A stretch of DNA of 64,000 bases from Thermoplasmata archaeon (GTDB lineage Archaea > Thermoplasmatota > Thermoplasmata > Lutacidiplasmatales > UBA184): contig JAJYEA010000006.1 of the NCBI GenBank assembly GCA_021790425.1, positions 1 to 64,000 of the forward strand. The letters are read 5' to 3'. A program made the position numbers and the translations under genes. The notes beneath the pieces were generated by a model. It worked only from the letters and a program-made list of their open reading frames with translations, was not told the DNA's origin and ran no database searches. This document shows, piece by piece, positions 62,077-64,000 of this stretch (its first letter is position 1; every line of letters starts with the position of its first letter).

Positions 62077-62084
62077 TTATATAT
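62077..62084 (+). promoter_or_regulatory. TATA box of CGNR-protein gene
   Basis: TTATATAT centred about 30 nt before ATG 62111; argues against the open frame starting at 61934. Confidence 0.65.
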
Positions 62085-62110
62085 CTCCGGAAGACGTTCT
62101 CTGGTCCAGC

Positions 62111-62662
62111 ATGAGCGTCGCGCTCGACTTCGCGAACACGGTCGCCTGCCCGGGTTGCCGGGTGGACGACGGCCTCGCCACCTCCCAGGACATCGAGCGA
62201 TGGTTGCGCGCGCACCGTCGGGAGCTCGGGCCCTGGGACGGGCCGATCCCTGTCGCTGCCCTCCGCAGGCTCCGGACGACCGTCCGCCAGCTCTTCGCCT
62301 GCGCTGTCGAGGAAGCGGCCCCGGACGCCACCTGCCTGGTCGCGATCAACCGGCTCGGCCGCCTGGCCGCCACGTACCCCCGCCTCGACTGGCGGGAGGG
62401 TCGTCGCCGGAAGGTCATCGTGGCCGGGAAGGAGAACTCCCGGGACTACTTGCTCGCGTCGCTCGCCGCCTCCGTGATCGCGACGGTCGCGGAGGAAGGA
62501 CGCGTCCGCCTCCGGAAATGCCAGAGCCCGCGGTGCACGCACTACCTGCTCGCGCGGACGTCCCGCCAGATCTGGTGCTCGCCGAGCGGATGCGGGAACC
62601 GGGCCCGGGTCGCCCGGCACTACCGCCGGGCCCGGCGCCGCGTCGTCCCCGTCAGCGGTTGA
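62111..62662 (+). CDS. CGNR zinc-finger / ABATE-domain protein
   Basis: 183 residues from ATG 62111. ALDFANTV opens the ABATE domain; a C-terminal CGNR finger reads RKCQSPRCTHYLLARTSRQIWCSPSGCGNRARVARHYRR, with Cys pairs and the CGNR signature. Predicted stress-linked transcription regulator. The 3' end overlaps the convergent sat gene by 11 bases. Confidence 0.85.
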   Translation: MSVALDFANTVACPGCRVDDGLATSQDIERWLRAHRRELGPWDGPIPVAALRRLRTTVRQLFACAVEEAAPDATCLVAINRLGRLAATYPRLDWREGRRRKVIVAGKENSRDYLLASLAASVIATVAEEGRVRLRKCQSPRCTHYLLARTSRQIWCSPSGCGNRARVARHYRRARRRVVPVSG

Positions 62663-63815
62663 TCACGTCGCCGCCAGAGAGCACCCGGGCCACCTCGGGG
62701 CGGATGATCTCCGGGGGCAGCGGAGCTCCTTCGAGCAGCTTCGCCCGAATGGAGGTCTGGCTCGTGGAGATCCGCCGGTCGGGCGGGTGGGGACAGACCT
62801 TGTCGGAGACCATCCCTCCGCAGACCCCGCAGTGGAAGGTCTCGCGGTAGCGCAGGGGGACGACGCCCACGTCGAACTCGTCGAAGATGCGGTGGCAGGC
62901 GTACGGGTCGTAGAAGGTGCCGACACCGGCCTGGTCCCGCCCCACGATGTAGTGGGAACACCCGTAGTTCCGCCGCACGATGGCGTAGAAGAGGGCCGCC
63001 TTGGGGCCCGCGTAGCGCATGGTGATCGAGAGGGAGCCGAGGAGCACCCGGTCGGGACGGTAGTAGTGGTCCACGAAGGCGGCGTACGCCCGGAGGATCA
63101 CGTCGGGCCGGTAGTCGCCCTTCTTGAGCTTCCCGACCACCGGCTGGACGAACAGCGCGTCCACGTCCTCCCGTTCGAGGGTGAGACGCTGGATGTACTC
63201 GTGCGCCGTGTGCGGAGGGTTCCGCGCCTGGTAGGCCGCCACGCTCTTCCATCCGTGCCGGGCGAAGATCTCGCGTGCCTCCCGCGGGGTGTGCTCGAAC
63301 TTCGCCGCGGGGAGCTCGAGCCGGCGGAGCAGCGTGACCGGGCCGGAGATCGCCCGGTCGCCGAGCTCGGCCAGGTCCGCGACGTTGGGATGGGACGGGT
63401 CGGTGGTCCCGTACACCGACTGGGCGATGGCCTTGCGGTCGATGGGGAAGATCTCCTCGACCTTGACCACGGCGAAAGGACGGCCCTGGAGATCGGCGAT
63501 CGCGACCTCGTCGGAGGGGCGGAGGCCATCCACGATGGCCGCGTTCTCACGCCCTCCCGGCGCCAGCAGGATGGGGATCGTCCAGGGGAGGCCATTCGTC
63601 AGCCGCGACCGGCCCAGGATGCCCTCGAGCTCCGCGGACCCCGCGAACCCCTCGAGGGGGCTGTAGGCCCCGGTCCCGATCTTCTCGGCGTCGTAGATGG
63701 CGTCCTCTCCGGGGCGCAGCAGGGGCAGTTGGGAGGCCTCGGACCCGCGCCGTTCCTGCTCGGGTCCCGAGAGCACCCGCTCCACCAGCCGGCCGCCATA
63801 CGGTGTGGGGATCAT
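62652..63815 (-). CDS. sat: Sulfate adenylyltransferase (ATP sulfurylase)
   Basis: 387 residues. ARNPPHTAHEYIQR holds the ATP-binding His-x-x-His of the family, then VLLGSLSITMRYAGPKAALFYAIVRRNYGCSHYIVGRDQAG and YDPYACHRIFDEF, the usual Sat core. Converts sulfate and ATP to APS. Could work in assimilation or, in reverse, in sulfur oxidation; no APS or PAPS reductase lies here. Leaderless ATG. Confidence 0.95.
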   Translation of the reverse strand: MIPTPYGGRLVERVLSGPEQERRGSEASQLPLLRPGEDAIYDAEKIGTGAYSPLEGFAGSAELEGILGRSRLTNGLPWTIPILLAPGGRENAAIVDGLRPSDEVAIADLQGRPFAVVKVEEIFPIDRKAIAQSVYGTTDPSHPNVADLAELGDRAISGPVTLLRRLELPAAKFEHTPREAREIFARHGWKSVAAYQARNPPHTAHEYIQRLTLEREDVDALFVQPVVGKLKKGDYRPDVILRAYAAFVDHYYRPDRVLLGSLSITMRYAGPKAALFYAIVRRNYGCSHYIVGRDQAGVGTFYDPYACHRIFDEFDVGVVPLRYRETFHCGVCGGMVSDKVCPHPPDRRISTSQTSIRAKLLEGAPLPPEIIRPEVARVLSGGDVINR

Positions 63816-63837
63816 CGGACGCCGGGGAGATGGAGAC

Positions 63838-63846
63838 GGGATAACC
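63838..63846 (-). promoter_or_regulatory. TATA-like box of sat
   Basis: GGTTATCCC on the minus strand, centred 27 nt ahead of ATG 63815. Confidence 0.5.
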
Positions 63847-63917
63847 CCTTTGCTAAAGGCCGTCGTGGGGGCCGAAGGCGCAGGGTCCGCGCCTATGCGT
63901 GAACAATAGGTGCCGTT

Positions 63918-64000
63918 TCAGAGGGCATCCGTGAGGAGCCGCTCCCCGCGGCGTTCCAGGTCGTCCCGGAGCCTCGGGATCCCATAGAGGGCGACGCACC
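63918..64000 (-). CDS. C-terminal end of an unidentified gene
   Basis: The last 26 codons of a minus-strand gene that runs off the window: ...VALYGIPRLRDDLERRGERL..., then a TGA at 63918-63920. Arg/Asp/Glu-rich helix of clear coding character. About 100 bases upstream of sat on the same strand, so possibly the preceding gene of a sulfur-related unit. Too short to identify. Confidence 0.5.
   Translation of the reverse strand, partial: CVALYGIPRLRDDLERRGERLLTDAL

Noticed and set aside
61934-62110. N-terminal extension of the CGNR protein
   Set aside because: A clear TATA box (62077-62084) lies inside it and family similarity begins at ATG 62111.

Overview
The window is a GC-rich archaeal chromosome segment. 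An archaeal RNase P RNA, an archaeal family B DNA polymerase, a Bud32 kinase, two HTH_10 (bacterio-opsin-activator type) regulators, a DUF835 protein, membrane-anchored winged-helix proteins and TATA boxes about 25-30 nt ahead of many first start codons all point to Archaea. The mix of exported Ig-like proteins, DUF835, a GH15 trehalase-like enzyme and no methanogenesis genes best fits an uncultured high-GC Thermoplasmatota lineage. That lineage call is inference.

Layout. 1-6.1 kb is an accessory island, visibly less GC-rich than the rest, with four toxin-antitoxin pairs, a small membrane protein and two GNAT acetyltransferases. 6.2-16 kb holds a GNAT enzyme, dodecin, a DUF1028 protein, a HAD hydrolase, a CoA-binding protein, a membrane winged-helix sensor with a Met-rich exported partner, an exported amidase-like protein and an MFS transporter. 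16.5-19.8 kb has a DoxX protein and a GHKL ATPase/STAS-like (DUF4325) pair. 19.8-20.4 kb is non-coding: rnpB on the minus strand plus a strongly structured stretch of unknown function. After an MFS gene, 21.8-29.2 kb is a group 3b (NADP-linked) NiFe hydrogenase operon with accessory genes.

29.9-37.2 kb carries a PHP-domain protein, a very large AAA-TPR protein with an embedded DUF835 domain, and a large exported protein. 37.3-40.8 kb has bud32-speB divergent from sufC-sufS across one palindromic TATA box. 42.2-45.5 kb is a compact operon: winged-helix regulator, membrane/coiled-coil protein, a 45-residue protein, a bactofilin-like protein and an ABC exporter. DNA polymerase B, an HTH_10-MGMT fusion, a DMT transporter and a YHS/copper-ATPase pair follow.

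53-59 kb is a nearly complete oxidative pentose-phosphate cluster (glucokinase, 6-phosphogluconolactonase, G6PDH, 6PGDH, full-length transketolase), unusual for an archaeon. It is flanked by an HTH_10 regulator and a GH15 trehalase/glucoamylase. With the NADP-linked hydrogenase, this suggests a glucose/trehalose to NADPH to H2 (or reverse) redox circuit. The window ends with a CGNR protein, sulfate adenylyltransferase and the last codons of an unidentified gene. Within operons, genes are often coupled by ATGA/GTGA overlaps, and several convergent pairs overlap at their 3' ends.
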